Assembly (NCBI GenBank): GCA_019022495.1 | Contig: JAFEKR010000007.1 | Coordinates: forward strand, 1,426,001-1,490,000 | Direction: 5' to 3' | DNA from: Epichloe hybrida | Taxonomy: Eukaryota > Ascomycota > Sordariomycetes > Hypocreales > Clavicipitaceae | DNA length: 64,000 nt | Part shown: piece by piece, positions 1 through 13,621 of the stretch | How the letters are laid out: each line of letters starts with the position of its first letter | How positions within the stretch are numbered: position 1 is the stretch's first letter | Notes under the pieces: generated by a model | The model's input: the letters and a program-made list of their open reading frames with translations, nothing else | Databases searched by the model: none | What the model was told of the DNA's origin: nothing | Made by a program: the position numbers and the translations under genes

Positions 1-1128
1 CTCCAGCTCCGAGAGGTTGATCTTGATGACCTGGTCGTACTCGGCGCCGGCGTCCGCCTTGAACTGGAACCGCGCGTCTTCGGAGGTCGCGCCCCCCGCG
101 CCGGGGAGGAGGAAGCTCTGCAGCGCCTCGATCTTGTCAACAGCCCGGCCGCGGCGCGTTGCCCGCAGATATCGCGTCGACGCCTCCGTGTAGGGGAAGA
201 CGCTCGTCGTGGCACCGACCTCGGCTCCCATGTTGCAGATTGTCGCCTGGCCTGTCAAGCTCAGGGTGTTGACGCCCTCGCCAAAGTATTCAATGATGGA
301 CCCGGTGCCTCCGCGAACCGTCAGCTGGCCGGCCAGTCGCAGGATGACGTCCTTGGGCGACGCCCAGTCCCCGAGCTTGCCCGTCAGCTCGACGCCCAGA
401 ATCTTGGGCGCCTTGAGCTCCCAGGGCGCGCCGACCAGAGCCTCGACGGCATCGGCACCGCCCACGCCAATCGTCACCGTGCACAAACCACCCGCGTTGG
501 GCGAGTGGCTGTCGGTGCCCAGCATCATCAGGCCGGGAAGAGCGTAGTTCTCCAGCACGGTCTGGTGGATGATGCCCGCGCCGGGGGGCCAAAAGTCCAT
601 GCCGTACTTTTTGGCGGCAGACTCCAGGAAGTCAAACACCTCCTTGTTGGCCGCGATGCCGGCCTCCAGATCGTCCTCGGCGCCCCTGGACCCCACGATC
701 AAGTGGTCGCAGTGGATGCTGGCCGGGATGGCCGGTCTCTCGAGGTTGCACGACATGAACTGCAGGAGGGCCATTTGCGCAGAGGCATCCTGCATGTTGA
801 CGCGGTCCGGCTTGAGCCGCAGATTGGCCCTGCCTCGAATGTCGCGCCCGTTGGACGTGTTTTTTGAGAGGAGCGACTCCTCCACCTTGTCGAGATGGCT
901 GTAGAGGATCTTCTCGGCGAGAGTGAGTCGCTGGGAACCCAAAACCCTGCGCACATCGGTGTACTTGGTGAGGAGCTTCTCGTAGGCAGGCGGGAGGGAC
1001 TTGACGCTGGAAAACGGTCGTCGTTGCGCCGACGACGCACATGAACATGCTGCTCCGGCGCCGGAGGAGGCTCGTGATGCACGTCGGAGGACGGTCTGGG
1101 AACCAACCAATTTAGTTAGTTCGTGCAT
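1..1128 (-). CDS. aco2: Mitochondrial aconitase/homoaconitase, Aco2 type (partial, runs off left edge)
   Basis: Aconitate hydratase family, the enzyme that isomerises citrate or homocitrate through a 4Fe-4S cluster in the mitochondrial matrix. One uninterrupted minus-strand frame of 376 codons is visible. Recognisable blocks are LTLAEKILYSHLD, KPDRVNMQDASAQMALLQFM, SIHCDHLI, LMMLGTDSHSPNAGG, KAPKILGVELTGKL, RGGTGSIIEYFGEG and ICNMGAEVGATTS. They look closer to the yeast Aco2 branch (homocitrate dehydration in lysine synthesis, alongside TCA activity) than to Aco1. The first ATG at 1128 follows an in-frame TGA and opens an Arg/Ser/Ala-rich stretch ending in RRPFSS around residue 40, a plausible matrix-targeting peptide. 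The C-terminal half, including most cluster cysteines, lies outside the window. The Aco1 versus Aco2 assignment is inferred from recalled similarity; the family is certain. Confidence 0.9.
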   Translation of the reverse strand, partial: MHELTKLVGSQTVLRRASRASSGAGAACSCASSAQRRPFSSVKSLPPAYEKLLTKYTDVRRVLGSQRLTLAEKILYSHLDKVEESLLSKNTSNGRDIRGRANLRLKPDRVNMQDASAQMALLQFMSCNLERPAIPASIHCDHLIVGSRGAEDDLEAGIAANKEVFDFLESAAKKYGMDFWPPGAGIIHQTVLENYALPGLMMLGTDSHSPNAGGLCTVTIGVGGADAVEALVGAPWELKAPKILGVELTGKLGDWASPKDVILRLAGQLTVRGGTGSIIEYFGEGVNTLSLTGQATICNMGAEVGATTSVFPYTEASTRYLRATRRGRAVDKIEALQSFLLPGAGGATSEDARFQFKADAGAEYDQVIKINLSELE

Positions 1129-1705
1129 GGCATGGCATGGCATGGAATGCATTGGTAGGAAGAAGGAGAACATCAAATTCATACCGTCATGGCCGTCATG
1201 GCCGTCATGGCGCCTCCCGGACGGTTCACCAGTTCAATGGAAGCCATGGTGCGTGTCCGGCAAGCATCAGACAGTGGGTGAAGTGTTGGCACGGGGAGAG
1301 CAGCAGAATGATTATTTAAAACTAAAACATTATTTCTGTCTGACTGTACCGCACGTAAGACAGGTGGAGCCGATTTCTTATTTCTGGGGACATTGGTCAT
1401 TGTCAATTGGTGCTGTGGGATTGGATTGGCTGGATTTCAAGTGGGGAATACGCAATGCTCGCCGTCTTCTCGTCTTCATGCAATGCACGTAAGACAGGAA
1501 ACGGGCAAGGAAAAGAAAAATTTGCCTGTCATCGTGATGAATACAACCTGGTTGGGCTTGTACTACAAACCTTTGTGTGCCGAGCGCTCTATCCTACATT
1601 TGATTTCCATCCCGCCAATGCTCAATGACCAACATCTGTAACAAAATAACCATACATCAGTTACACCCAAACGGCCAGTCTTTTTCTCTTTCTTTTTCTT
1701 TTCTT
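1129..1705. other. Intergenic: aconitase promoter side and nucleoporin 3' end
   Basis: No supportable gene. Contains short tandem repeats: CATGG units near 1126-1146 directly upstream of the aconitase ATG, and three copies of a GTCATGGCC unit near 1185-1210. A T-rich stretch around 1680-1712 lies at the 3' end of the nucleoporin gene. Confidence 0.6.
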
Positions 1706-4700
1706 TCAAAAAATAGCAACTCCGTCCGCATCTTCCAGCCACAGCGTCGCCAGGTCCTTGGACAAGCCCAGTCGAAGCCTTCGAAGCACGTCCTCGCCCT
1801 TGGTCGTCGCCTGCCATCCTTTCCTCCAATCCCATCCGCGAGCTACCTTTCCACCAGCAAGCGTTGATTTTTGCACATGGCTAGCCAAGATGGAGCTTCC
1901 GCTCATGACATAACTACTTCCATTCAACGATGTGGTTGACTTCCTCATCAGGTCCGCTGGTGTAGATCCCTTCAAGCCTTGGCCGGAAGCAAGCACCATC
2001 TCGAGGAAGGTGTCGCAACTATCGTAGACCCGGGAACCGACAGTTTGCAAGTCCTCCACTGCCTTGAGTATGATCTCAATCTGATCGAGGGATAGCACAC
2101 AGGGCGCTCGCTTGACGAAGACGGTGGCTTCACCCAGCAGTGCCAACAGAAAGTCCTCGCTCACGACCGCGTCCCTGGTTCCATCGTATAGTCCCCCTCG
2201 AATGTTGTCGTCTGAACTCGAGATGACAGCCACCAAAGCACCGGCAGCTTGTTTTTGGAGCACCTTTGCTTTGGTGTTTGATATTTCATCCAGCTTTTGC
2301 TCGTCTCTGGTCTCGTAGAACGTGCGCAGAGTGGCGTAGCCGCTGAGCATTCGTCCCAGGAGCTGAGCTGCTTCCAGATCTTGCTTCGCACGGTGCTCTA
2401 GTGTTTCTGTTCTCTTGCGCAGCAAGTCTTTCAGATCGTCGTCAACATCTTGCTCCGCTGGAAAAGCTGTTGATTGGATGAGTGAATAGGACATGAGAAG
2501 ATTCAAAACTTCTCGCACTCTATCAGGTCGGTGTGATAAGGCAAAGTACCACAGTGCCTCGCCGAAACGGTGCGATTCTTTGGAAAGGATGTCTGCGAAG
2601 TGCTGTGCAGCCATTGTCAGGCTCTAGGATCACTTATTCTCCACAAAAGACAAGAGTTACTCACCTCTGCAGTCTCTTCTGCGTAGGCAATCATGCCAAG
2701 ATCATTCAGTATCCTCCACATCCGGTCAACTGTGGTGCGAGAGTTCTCATCCAGCGTTGCGAGTAAATCGCGGAGCAGCTCTGCGACCGTCTCCTCCGAC
2801 TTTTGTGGTACATCCATTCTGCCAAGCACTTCGATCGCGATCTCCCACCCGTCTCTTGATGCAGACAGATGCTCGATCCCGGCCAATTCTCTTGCGTACA
2901 GAACGAGGGTAGTGTCTTTGATGCCCTCAACTTCGTCCTTCGTTGGCGGCAGTACGCCCAGTAGAGCAAGATCATCCATGTCCAAAGTGTCGGTTGGCAA
3001 GGGCTTCGCCGTCTCTGTAGGCGGCAGCCACTGGCCCAGCGAGGCAATCTCAGCGACTGAAGACGCCACAGGAAGCGACCAAGTCCTCAACAGACCAATG
3101 ACGCCATTGATATTGCCTTCAAAGCAGGAAGCAATGGCGACCTCAACAGCACTCATGGGATTAGGACTCATGTCCGATTGTAGAACCAGGCGAAATGCAG
3201 AGCCAAGACGATCAAAATAGTTGGGTGAGCCTCCGAAGTGGGATGCAGAGGCCCCAAAGCCTCGCGGCTGGGACAGCCTGAGATTCTTGTGATGCTGGCT
3301 CCCATCATCCCACCATCCAAACAAGCCAACTGTTGCCTCGCACCAATCCTGCGCAGTCTGGATTATCGCTTCGTGGTCACCCAGGACAATGCCGTAAACA
3401 CTCTGCAAATTCTCATAAATGTCCCACGGGATCTGACTTGATGCCTTTCGTGCCATTGTAGACATGGATTGCGGTTGTGGAGAGTAGCTACCATCCAGAG
3501 AAGACAAGTCAGGGCCTTCTGCGAAGAGCGTCAGCCTATCGAGGGACCCTCGTGCCTGGACCCGGAACAGAGTCCAGCTGCTGTTCCATATATCCCAGTC
3601 ACCTCGCATGGCTGGACACAATTCCAACATTTCACAAGTGGCGTCCGCGAATCGACGGACATTTTCGAGAGCTTTGCCAGTATAAGCCCTGTCACCCCGT
3701 GTGCCCCTGCAAGCATTCTCCCAACCAGCATTTTTCAACAATTGGGAGGCGCCACTCACGTCGCCCCTCAGAAGTGCGTTCCGAAGCGTTTGCCAGTACA
3801 AATAGTGGCAGATTGGACTTGGCTTGAAGTGACTAATTTCGCGAATTTGATCGGGATAGAGGTTATGGCTGGCTTCTTGCCAATTAAACAAGACCTCGGG
3901 CAGCGGGGGTGTCTTCTCATCTTCAGCGTCATTTTCAAACCGGGTATGGTGGATTCGCAAAATTAAGTGAGCAATGTACGCTGCTTTCTCGAAAGGCGCG
4001 GCATCATTTCCAGGTCCAATTGTTGCAAGATCCTCTCCTTCAGGTTGCGGCAAATCCTCGACGTAATCGTTCCAAAGTTTGACAAGTCGATATGTAATGT
4101 TGGCTAATGAGTTGTCCATCTTTTCTGCATCGTCCTCGGCTCCAATACCCTCATCGTACAGCCGGCAAACCAGATCCTCCGTCTTCAGGATTAAATCAGG
4201 GGATTCGGTTATTCGCGCGGCATCTTGTTGAGTACACATGTCCCGGACAATGGTAGCAAAGTGGAAGTCCTTGTTACGTGCGAAACCGCCAAGTCGCGCT
4301 GATGACCGTCGAAAAATGTCTTCTGCTTCTTTTCGCACCCTGTCAGTGGCTGCTGGTGTGTTCAACATCATCAAATCGTCGCCTTCTCCAATGATTGGCT
4401 GGCCGTAAGGTCGATCATCGTGGCGCATGTTGAGGAACAAATCTCCCTGCTCAGACGCTTCTTCAGACATTTCGTCATCGTCCTCTTCACCTTCTAGCTC
4501 ATCACCATGGGCGTCGTCATAGTGTGCCTCCATTTCCTCTTCGATGTATCTGTCGATCTCTGCCTCGATGTCTTCGCCCTCAGCATCCTCGTTGTCCTCC
4601 TCGACGAGATTCGACAATGCGCTGGATTTTCTGAAAAGACTATGCGGTGGCAACTCCATTTCTCCCTCGGCATCTTCGTCTTCTTCGGCCTCCTCGTCGC

Positions 4701-4989
4701 TGATGCTGAACTGCCGGCTTAGGCTGGAGGGTTGTCGCCCTCGCCCTCTGATGGACTGACCAAGCGGCGCATTGGAGCTCTCGTTCCGTCCGAACAGGTT
4801 TCGCCCTGAAGATGAAGTCTGTGACTGGCTGCCTCCAAATCCAAAGGGCTTACTGCTTGTGTTGACGCCTCGCATGATGGAGCTGCTAAGATACGATTCT
4901 GATGGTGCTCCGGCCGGCGTGAAAGAGGCCTGTGAAGATGGCGGAGGTCCCGCGGGAGTCGAATCAGGAACCATGAATCGGTGAGCCAT
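1706..4989 (-). CDS. nup85: Nucleoporin Nup85-like (Nup84/Nup107 subcomplex)
   Basis: Predicted scaffold nucleoporin of the Y-shaped outer-ring complex, about 1080 residues. Two exons: 4989-2665 and 2623-1706. The 41-nt intron (2664-2624) starts GTGAGT and ends CCTAG, and joining restores the frame ...AEETAE|SLTMAAQHF. The start at 4989 (MAHRFMVPDSTPAG) is preferred; the frame is open further upstream to 5307 but that stretch looks non-coding. The N-terminus carries TPAGPPP/TPAGAP motifs and FG-containing low-complexity sequence. Acidic stretches follow (residues about 80-200). The rest is a long helical region with blocks such as LILKTEDLVCRLYDEG and YWQTLRNALLRGDVSGA, and near the end FGEALWYFALSHRPDRVREVLN. 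These match my memory of filamentous-fungal Nup85; a Nup84/Nup107 assignment is the main alternative. Divergent from the formaldehyde dehydrogenase gene. Confidence 0.78.
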
Positions 4990-5816
4990 TGTGTCAGTGC
5001 GACTCAGCCTCCCTTGCGTGATGTCAGACAAACAAAGGTGCTCAAAGTCGGGCCATACGCCAAACAAGCCCAATTTGACTTGGTGAATCGAGAACCGTCT
5101 CTTCTTGAAGCGGTTTGCTCGGGTGTCGCGCGAATGTTTTGTTCTCTCCAGGCTTAACTGCAATGAAGAGCTCCCAAACGCGTTCCGTATATTTTTGGAG
5201 CTCGTTAATGCGGGCCGGTATTTAACCGAGTCGTTCCTGGTCCACCACGGGCTATTGTGAGAGGCCTTGATTATATGTGAAGAACATGTTGCAATGTATA
5301 CAGCCACATTGCAGAATTTTTTTATTAGAGGCTAAATTCATTGGCGTGGTCGCAGGAAATCAGCGAACATTCGGACAGGCACTCTGTACGAGTTACTGCA
5401 GGAAGCAATGCACACACCCCTCTAAGTCAATCGGCGTCGGGCTATGTGCGGCGGTCGGAATCTCAGGTCCCAAGCCACTATCTACGGGTTGTTGACAACG
5501 GCACACACCGACACCTGGTTTTCCCTCTACCGAATGGTCTCAGGCGCTCCGTCAGGCGGGCTCTGGGCGGGGTAGCTTGTACACGGCGCTGTTCGGCGTG
5601 TCGGCATTACAATTATTATTGTCGTCACACACTCGACTCACTCGACTCTCTCGAGCGGCCCCATCCAACGAGACCAGACCTTGATAAAGCTATTCCGCAG
5701 CTGTTCCGTACCACCTGTACCACCTGGACCACACATTCGCATTGTTCGACGCACTTCCTTCCATCCATCTGCCATTCACAAACTATTATTGCCGCTCCAC
5801 GCGTATCATTTTCATC
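4990..5816. promoter_or_regulatory. Divergent promoter region nucleoporin / formaldehyde dehydrogenase
   Basis: An 827-bp gap between two divergently transcribed genes, so it must contain both promoters and 5' leaders. Small ORFs here show no recognisable protein. Pyrimidine-rich leader sequence precedes the ATG at 5817. No clear TATA element was identified. Confidence 0.5.
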
Positions 5817-7308
<1,492 letters not shown>

Positions 7309-8100
7309 ATTCCAGCAGTTTTGTCGATTTACACAGCAACAAAGGGTTCCGGGGTTGGTGAAGCTGTGGCTCAACTAAAAGCAGTGCCGACGAAATTGAA
7401 TGTTGATCAGAAGCCATGGTCAAGACCCCAAAAGTGGTCGGAGGGTCGCCTGTTAAATGTGCGAGTGCAAGAATAAGGAATGGAACCTTGATGGCCTCCT
7501 ACTGGTTTACGTCACAGTACGGACGTATTGCAACACACCTTTAAATTGTCCGGGTGTACGGATTAGTCTCGTATATGTGAAAATCAACCCAGTCGATTGT
7601 TTACGAGTGAACCATGCACACAGCACAGAAGTCATGCATTTCTGCAAGTTGATGATTATTTGTGAAATCATTACGCCAGAACACACGACACACACGACAC
7701 ACTACCCTGTAGGGGTATGTGGAAACCACACGATCATACTCCATCTCCATCACTCATGAGCCGACTGGGCAAATCATCTCTCGGAGTAAATAAGTTGAGA
7801 GTCCGCGCTATAAATACCGCAAGGTCTTTTGGGCACTGGCCGATACAAAGCTGTCTTTGGCACGTTTCTGTTGTTCTGTCCACACGGACGAGAGCTAGAG
7901 ACGGCGGGTGGGGCTCAAGTTGCCGACATGGACAGCCAACCACATCCCGTCAATTACGTCAAAGAGCCCTCGACAAGAAATCGGCTTCGCCAGCGCGCGC
8001 GCGCCTCTATTCCCTCGCCCAGCGTCTCAGCGACGGCGGCATCTAATCCACTCAATCGCAAAGGTTCTCGGCTGCAAGTCCGCAAGCTCACACCAACAAG
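7309..8100. other. Intergenic, no gene seen
   Basis: Holds the 3' end of the formaldehyde dehydrogenase gene and the promoter and leader of the NTH1 gene. A CA-rich stretch at 7680-7745 and a CG-alternating run near 7995-8010 are the only notable features. ORFs here start in several frames but have no recognisable content. Confidence 0.55.
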
Positions 8101-9450
8101 ATGATGCGATCCCCAAGACAGTCCAAAGGCACAGCCAAACTACTCGAGCACCACGCCACCACGACCACCACGCCGCGACGGACCACACGCTCCCTCTCAC
8201 GTTTCGCATACACAGACACAGCATCACCATGGCCAACGTCGAAACACGGCCCCCAGACACCCGACATAGAGGACTCCATCAGTCCGCCAGCCAATGCCAA
8301 GAAGCGTCGTCGAACATCAACCGCACGGCCAGCAGTCAAGACGGAGCTCGTCGAGGATTCAATCCGATCCATATGCTCGCCTCCAAAAGCAGCAGCAGCA
8401 CCACCACCAGCCCGCCGCGCCGCCCGCAAACCAGCAACCAGGAAAACGGACCCTACCACGGGCGAGACGAGGACCTCACCCCCCTCGGACTGGGAGGACA
8501 CGTACAACACCGTGAAGAAGATGCGCGCACCGGGGGGACCCGCCCACGGCGCCGCAGTAGACACAATGGGCTGCGAGAGACTCGCCGACCGGACCGCCTC
8601 AGCCAGAGACCAGCGATTCCACACGCTCATCTCGCTCATGCTCTCGAGCCAGACAAAGGACACGGTGAACGCCGTGGCCATGCAGAGACTTAAGACGGAG
8701 CTGCCGGCCCATGAACCCGGTGCACCCGTCGGCTTGAATCTGGACAATGTCCTGGCCGTCGACGCCAGCGTCCTGAACGGGCTGATCTGGGCCGTGGGAT
8801 TCCACAACAACAAGACAAAGTTCGTTTTTTTTTTTTTTTTTGACAAGAGCCGCATCTCACGCGCTGCAGAAATTTCTTTATTTTTCTTTTATACCGGGGC
8901 AGACAAAGTGAGGCCAAAGCTGACCAAATCTAGGTACATCAAACAAGCGGCCGTTATACTACGAGACCAATGGAACGGCGACATCCCCGACTCCATCGAC
9001 GGCCTCACGTCCCTTCCCGGAGTTGGCCCCAAGATGGCATACCTCTGCCTCTCCGCGGCGTGGAACCGCACCGAGGGCATAGGCGTGGACGTCCACGTCC
9101 ACCGCATCACCAACCTCTGGGGATGGAACAAGACCAAGACACCCGAGGAGACCCGCCTCGCTCTGCAATCATGGCTGCCGAGAGATAAATGGCGCGAAAT
9201 CAACTGGCTGCTCGTGGGGTTTGGCCAAACCGTCTGCCTCCCCGTAGGCAGACGCTGCGGCGACTGCGACCTGGGGCTACAAGGTCTATGCAAGGCTGCC
9301 GAGCGGAAGAAAGTGATGGAGGGGCGACGAGTAAAACAAGAGGAGACGATAAAGGATGAAGGTACTGGACGCGTCGTCAAGAAAGAGGTGCTCGTGGAAG
9401 GAGTAGTATCGGTTAAAGAAGAGGCTGTCGACGAATTGCCGCGGGAGTGA
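8101..9450 (+). CDS. nth1: Endonuclease III homologue (NTH1), bifunctional DNA glycosylase/AP lyase
   Basis: Base-excision repair enzyme that removes oxidised pyrimidines and nicks at abasic sites, expected in nucleus and mitochondria. Exons 8101-8819 and 8934-9450 give 411 residues. The 114-nt intron has a weak GTTCGT donor and CTAG acceptor; splicing joins HNNKTK|YIKQAAVIL. Core features: DQRFHTLISLMLSSQTKD, the helix-hairpin-helix LPGVGPKMA with the catalytic Lys, GVDVHVHRI with the catalytic Asp, and a 4Fe-4S motif C-x6-C-x2-C-x7-C (CLPVGRRCGDC...C). The N-terminal 130 residues are basic, Ser/Pro-rich and of low complexity, with NAKKRRR as a likely nuclear signal. The C-terminus has repeated VKQEE/VKKE/VKEE segments resembling sumoylation-type psiKxE motifs (inference). 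The intron is a multiple of three with no stop, so an unspliced reading also stays open. Confidence 0.93.
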   Translation: MMRSPRQSKGTAKLLEHHATTTTTPRRTTRSLSRFAYTDTASPWPTSKHGPQTPDIEDSISPPANAKKRRRTSTARPAVKTELVEDSIRSICSPPKAAAAPPPARRAARKPATRKTDPTTGETRTSPPSDWEDTYNTVKKMRAPGGPAHGAAVDTMGCERLADRTASARDQRFHTLISLMLSSQTKDTVNAVAMQRLKTELPAHEPGAPVGLNLDNVLAVDASVLNGLIWAVGFHNNKTKFVFFFFFDKSRISRAAEISLFFFYTGADKVRPKLTKSRYIKQAAVILRDQWNGDIPDSIDGLTSLPGVGPKMAYLCLSAAWNRTEGIGVDVHVHRITNLWGWNKTKTPEETRLALQSWLPRDKWREINWLLVGFGQTVCLPVGRRCGDCDLGLQGLCKAAERKKVMEGRRVKQEETIKDEGTGRVVKKEVLVEGVVSVKEEAVDELPRE

Positions 9451-10385
9451 GCGTGAGCAACGTAGTACTCTGGCAATCGGGAAACACAAATCGCCGGCTC
9501 GTCATGTAATAACATGCCGCTGAGACAAGCTGACTCGCTGCTAGGGACGACGTCCAGATAAAAAAGCTGTTGGTGTGGCGGGGGGTCGGTCCAATCCGCA
9601 GACACCCTGCATATATGCACTCTGCAAATACGGAGTAGATGGGTGGTCAACCACTTGGACGCGGACACGGCGGCGATGCATGCATGCCCTACGAGAACGG
9701 GGCTGCACACTTTGCGCGGCCAATTTTTGTGGTCAGTCCTACTTGTTGATACCCAAGACACTAATCCGTAGATTGTGATGCATACTTCTGGGCTTTCACC
9801 GTGGGAGTTCGGCACCAAAGTCGGGCAATTGATGGACAAGGTTGACAACGGCTTGAACGTTGGGAATGTAAAAATACGTCGATAGATGGCACAAAGGCAT
9901 CACTCGCTGGTGCACTTCCAAGAGTTAATATTCCCAATGAGCTTGGAAATATGGGTGATTCGTTTCGAGTTTGTATTCAAAGTAATGGAAACGACTCCCA
10001 TAGATCAAATCATGGAATGTACGGGGTAATGTAATGGCAGATGGCACCCGTTACGCCGTGCGACTGGTCACGCTTCTCTCCTGCCCGAAAAATCCCCACG
10101 AATAGAATACATATATCGGCGACTCTTGACGCCTCGAAACCGCCGAAAAGACACGGCGCCAGGTAAGAATCGCTCGTCGATTAGAAGGAAGAAGAGAGAA
10201 TTGACAGCGGATCAAATCAAATCAAAGTCGTAATATCATGTTCCATCGAATGGAAAGTGGGAAACACCAAGAAGAAGAGGTTATTTGCGGCAATGCATTG
10301 GTGCGTACTCCGTAGATTGCATTGAAACCGAGTTGCTCGCAGCGGTCGAACTCGGAAACGTTGGTGCAGCGTGGTGTTACCCCAT
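9451..10385. other. Intergenic, no gene seen
   Basis: Lies between the 3' ends of the convergent NTH1 and AN1 genes. Contains two copies of the 9-mer TACTCCGTA in either orientation (9629 and 10306). No recognisable ORF. Confidence 0.55.
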
Positions 10386-10685
10386 CTAGACGCCACGGAT
10401 GACCTGCGTTCGCTCCGCTTCCAGCTGCGCAGCGTTGCGCTCGTGCGACTGCTTCTTGCACTGAAAAAAAAAAGAAAAACATGTTAGCAAGCTAGTATGA
10501 CATGATCAATCAGTTTTCGATAGAGTGTTTGTTTGACTCACGTCTTCGAGTCCACTGCACTTGTGGTCCTCCAACAGCCGGTGCTTGCCGCAGAAGTGGC
10601 CGTTGCAGAAGCCGCAGTCACCAACAATACGTTGGGCAGGCTCTCGACACTCCTTGGCACCGCATCGGATCTTCTTGGGAGCCAT
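10386..10685 (-). CDS. Small AN1-type zinc-finger protein
   Basis: A 72-residue protein from two exons (10685-10542 and 10460-10386). The intron has a GTGAGT donor and a TTTCAG acceptor after a long pyrimidine tract, and joining is in phase 0 (SGLED|CKKQSHERNA). Cysteines and histidines are spaced as in AN1 fingers: RCGAKECREPA, GDCGFCNGHFCGKHRLLEDHKC. A short charged helix follows, ending QVIRGV. AN1 fingers bind two zinc ions and occur in proteins linked to ubiquitin/proteasome stress responses; no further domain is present here, so the specific role is unknown. The protein is too short to stand out as a single ORF, but the splice evidence and motif spacing make it convincing. Confidence 0.87.
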
Positions 10686-13621
10686 CTTGACTCGAGGCTT
10701 GATCTGAGATGTGAACGGGAAAACGAGGAGGCGTGATCGGCGTGGCTGGGTGTGCAACTGCAGATTGGTCTCGAGGGACAGCGTGCTTGCTTCTTGTGAT
10801 GGTGGAATTGGTGAGAAATTCTCGGGCGAGAGTGAAGAGCAAGTATGTGGCGGTGTGGAATTCTTCTTCGACGAGGACCACCGGAAAAAAACGAAAGCCA
10901 AGAGATGGACGGGCTAGGCTGATGGGCAACCGCGTAAGCAGACAAGCGGTCCTTTATAGGACCAAGCGGGAGAAGGCGCTAGACGGGGCGTTGAATCAAG
11001 CACGACAGCCGCGGGACATGGGACTTGGGACTGGAGGCGCACGCCCCCCCCCCCCCGGCCTTGGATATGTGGTCCACCAGTGGTGTCCTTGGTGGAGATG
11101 CCGGGTCGGCTGGTTCGCCTCCCGTCTAACGCGAGTCTGGCTGTCTGCCGGAGGATGGAATGGTCATGTATTACGGAGAGTACGGAGTAGAAGTGCTCGA
11201 CTGAGCATGTCGGCTGCCACCGTCACCTCGCCGTTACGAGGTCGAGGTGCGTAATACCGTACGGATCCGTATGTAAAGAAGGAAAAAAAAAATTTGCCTG
11301 ACCAGGTGGTCTATTTAGGTACCTAAAGCAGGTAGCGGCAAGCGAAGCAAAGGAAGGAAGGAACGATGCGATGCATCCCTAGTAGACGTCAACACCAGAG
11401 CGGAACGAACAGCTCATTTCGCCCGACAACATTGAAAAACGCACTGCTTGCAATCTGGAATATATCATCAATTCAATTCCAACTCGAACCGGCGGCGGCG
11501 GCGGCGGCGACGCACCAAGAGCAAGGCTCTCCGGGACGGCGTCAAAGAGTCAAGACTCAAGACCCTCCCGAAAGCGGTGATGGCGAAGTCGTGTGCCGTT
11601 GACGTCGTAGCGCCGAGGCTGTACTAGCCCGGCTGGGCATCGCCAGTGGTCTCTGGAGCTTGCTGGAGTCGTTGGGGCATGCATGATGCACGGGCAGCTC
11701 AACTTGGTCCCGGCCTGCTTAAGCAATTCGTCAAAAATCCCTGGTCTCGTTTGTCGTCGGGCTGGTCCGAATGTCCGTCCGGCTGGCCCGTCCCAGCTAT
11801 CACCACCAGCTATCACCACCAGCTAATAGCGCCAACAAACCCAGCGCCAAGCGCCAAATTCGCCTGTCTCCAGCTGCAAGCCGACTTTGGGAGGGACGAT
11901 ATTACTGTCAAGCGCTAAAGTTGACGAACAGGTGCATCTGGTTGAAGCAGACACGATCAGACCAGTAACCGCCAGGACAAACGTGTCATGAAGATATTTT
12001 CCCATACCAAAACCGGCGGATAGCCAAAAACTGACAATCTGATGTTGATTTATTAGTGGCTCGCGACTTGATAACTCAACGGCTTGCGTTCCCGCCCACC
12101 AGACGGGTCACTCATCATTCAAAATTGTTCTACAACGTAAACGGCTTTTTTCGTTGCTGGCGCCGCAGCCGCCAGAAGTCATTGCCGTGTTACCTCAGGT
12201 TGGGTCTGTGAGCCCGTCATTTGTACGTCCAGAACTCATACATACATATACATATGTACTATCTCTGTACATATGTACTGTTCGTGTGAGAAGAGGATGC
12301 AATTCGGCATAATAGCGGATGTAACGGCTCGTCTCTAATATTGGCAGCAGATTGCCCAAATATCATCAGAACCAATCTGAAAGGACAAGATAGCGTGATC
12401 ATCACTCCTAATACGTGGCAGGGAGGGGGGCAGAGGGGGGGTGCAGAGGGGGGTGTCGGTCGTGCGTCTCCGAATCAATTGCTCATCAATGGCGGCTCTC
12501 ATCCATTCACTTGCCGTTTTGGTCAAGTATTAGTGGCTTTTGCATGCGGCGGAATGGAAGCACAAGAGCCGATCCCCGTCAACAGGTAGCGGAAGCCGCT
12601 ATCAGGTCCCATGGCCTCTGGTCGGCTGGAGAATTGGACCCTTTACCTGCGCCGAGGAAACTTCCTTGTCTATTTCTTTCCATGACATTGGATGCACTGG
12701 ACGGAACGGGCGGTTGTCCGATGGCGCAAAGACGTCGCCGCGCGGGCTCCTTAGGGACATGGACGCTTCTCACGGCCCACAGCTAGTTCAAAGCTCAAAG
12801 CTTCCGGGGACCCCGACCATTAATAACCAGGTTGGCAGATAGTAGCATCCTGATGATGGATGGGCGGGCGACCGGAGCCAATTCTTCAACTTTTGAGTCA
12901 GCTGAGTTGGTCGAGCAGCTCCCGGCCTCTGCTAAAAACCAGACGTAATACCAGACATACATGCGGATTACGTAAGCCATCAAGTACGGAGCTCTGCAGG
13001 GCCTTCACTCAGGCCTGTGCTTTGTGCCAGACCTCCACGCTAAACGAATGTGCCTCGGCATGGCGCGATTCATGCGAATTTTACACAGCAACAGGCGTGG
13101 GCAGCGGCAATGATGGTGAACCCGAACTCGAAGTCGAGCCACATCAGATTCAAAAATCCCCCTCTGCCCGTGTTGATGCACAGTGCACACTCCGCAGCCG
13201 CTGTGCAACATGTTCCGACCTGGCCAATGACCAGATTTTTAGTAAATCGACTTCTGCATTATCGCTTCAGTTGATCCTCTCCGCCTAATCAATCATACAT
13301 AACATGGACAGGCTGCCCGGAAATAAGTCACTGGCATGTGCACACACAGACTTTGACTTGTTGCATGTCGTTATTCGGCCAAGCCTGCATATCAAACCTA
13401 TGCTAATAAGATTACTTACTTGACGGGTGAATGGAATTTAGTCGACGTTTCAACAACATGGTTAAGAATCAAGCAAGAAAAAAAAAAAAAGAAGGGACCA
13501 GTCGCATTTGTGCCGCGGCGAGGAAAATCTCGGGTTATATATAGTAGACGACTTGTGTGGCGTTGAATCAAATGTACGAACGCCGATTCGTCGATCGGTG
13601 ATCGACGACGAAAAAATAATG
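10686..13621. other. Intergenic 2.9 kb, no gene seen
   Basis: Begins with the AN1 gene promoter and leader. Contains a C-run at 11044-11057, a TACGGAGTA 9-mer at 11181, a GGC trinucleotide tract near 11490-11510, a CATATGTAC-rich patch at 12240-12285 and a G-rich GGGAGGGGGG tract at 12421-12450. Several ORFs of 60-170 codons were inspected; none has recognisable motifs or consistent intron structure. Confidence 0.5.

Noticed and set aside
4990..5307. 106-codon N-terminal extension of the nucleoporin
   Set aside because: The family-like N-terminus (MAHRFMVPDSTPAG) begins at 4989; the extension looks like leader sequence.
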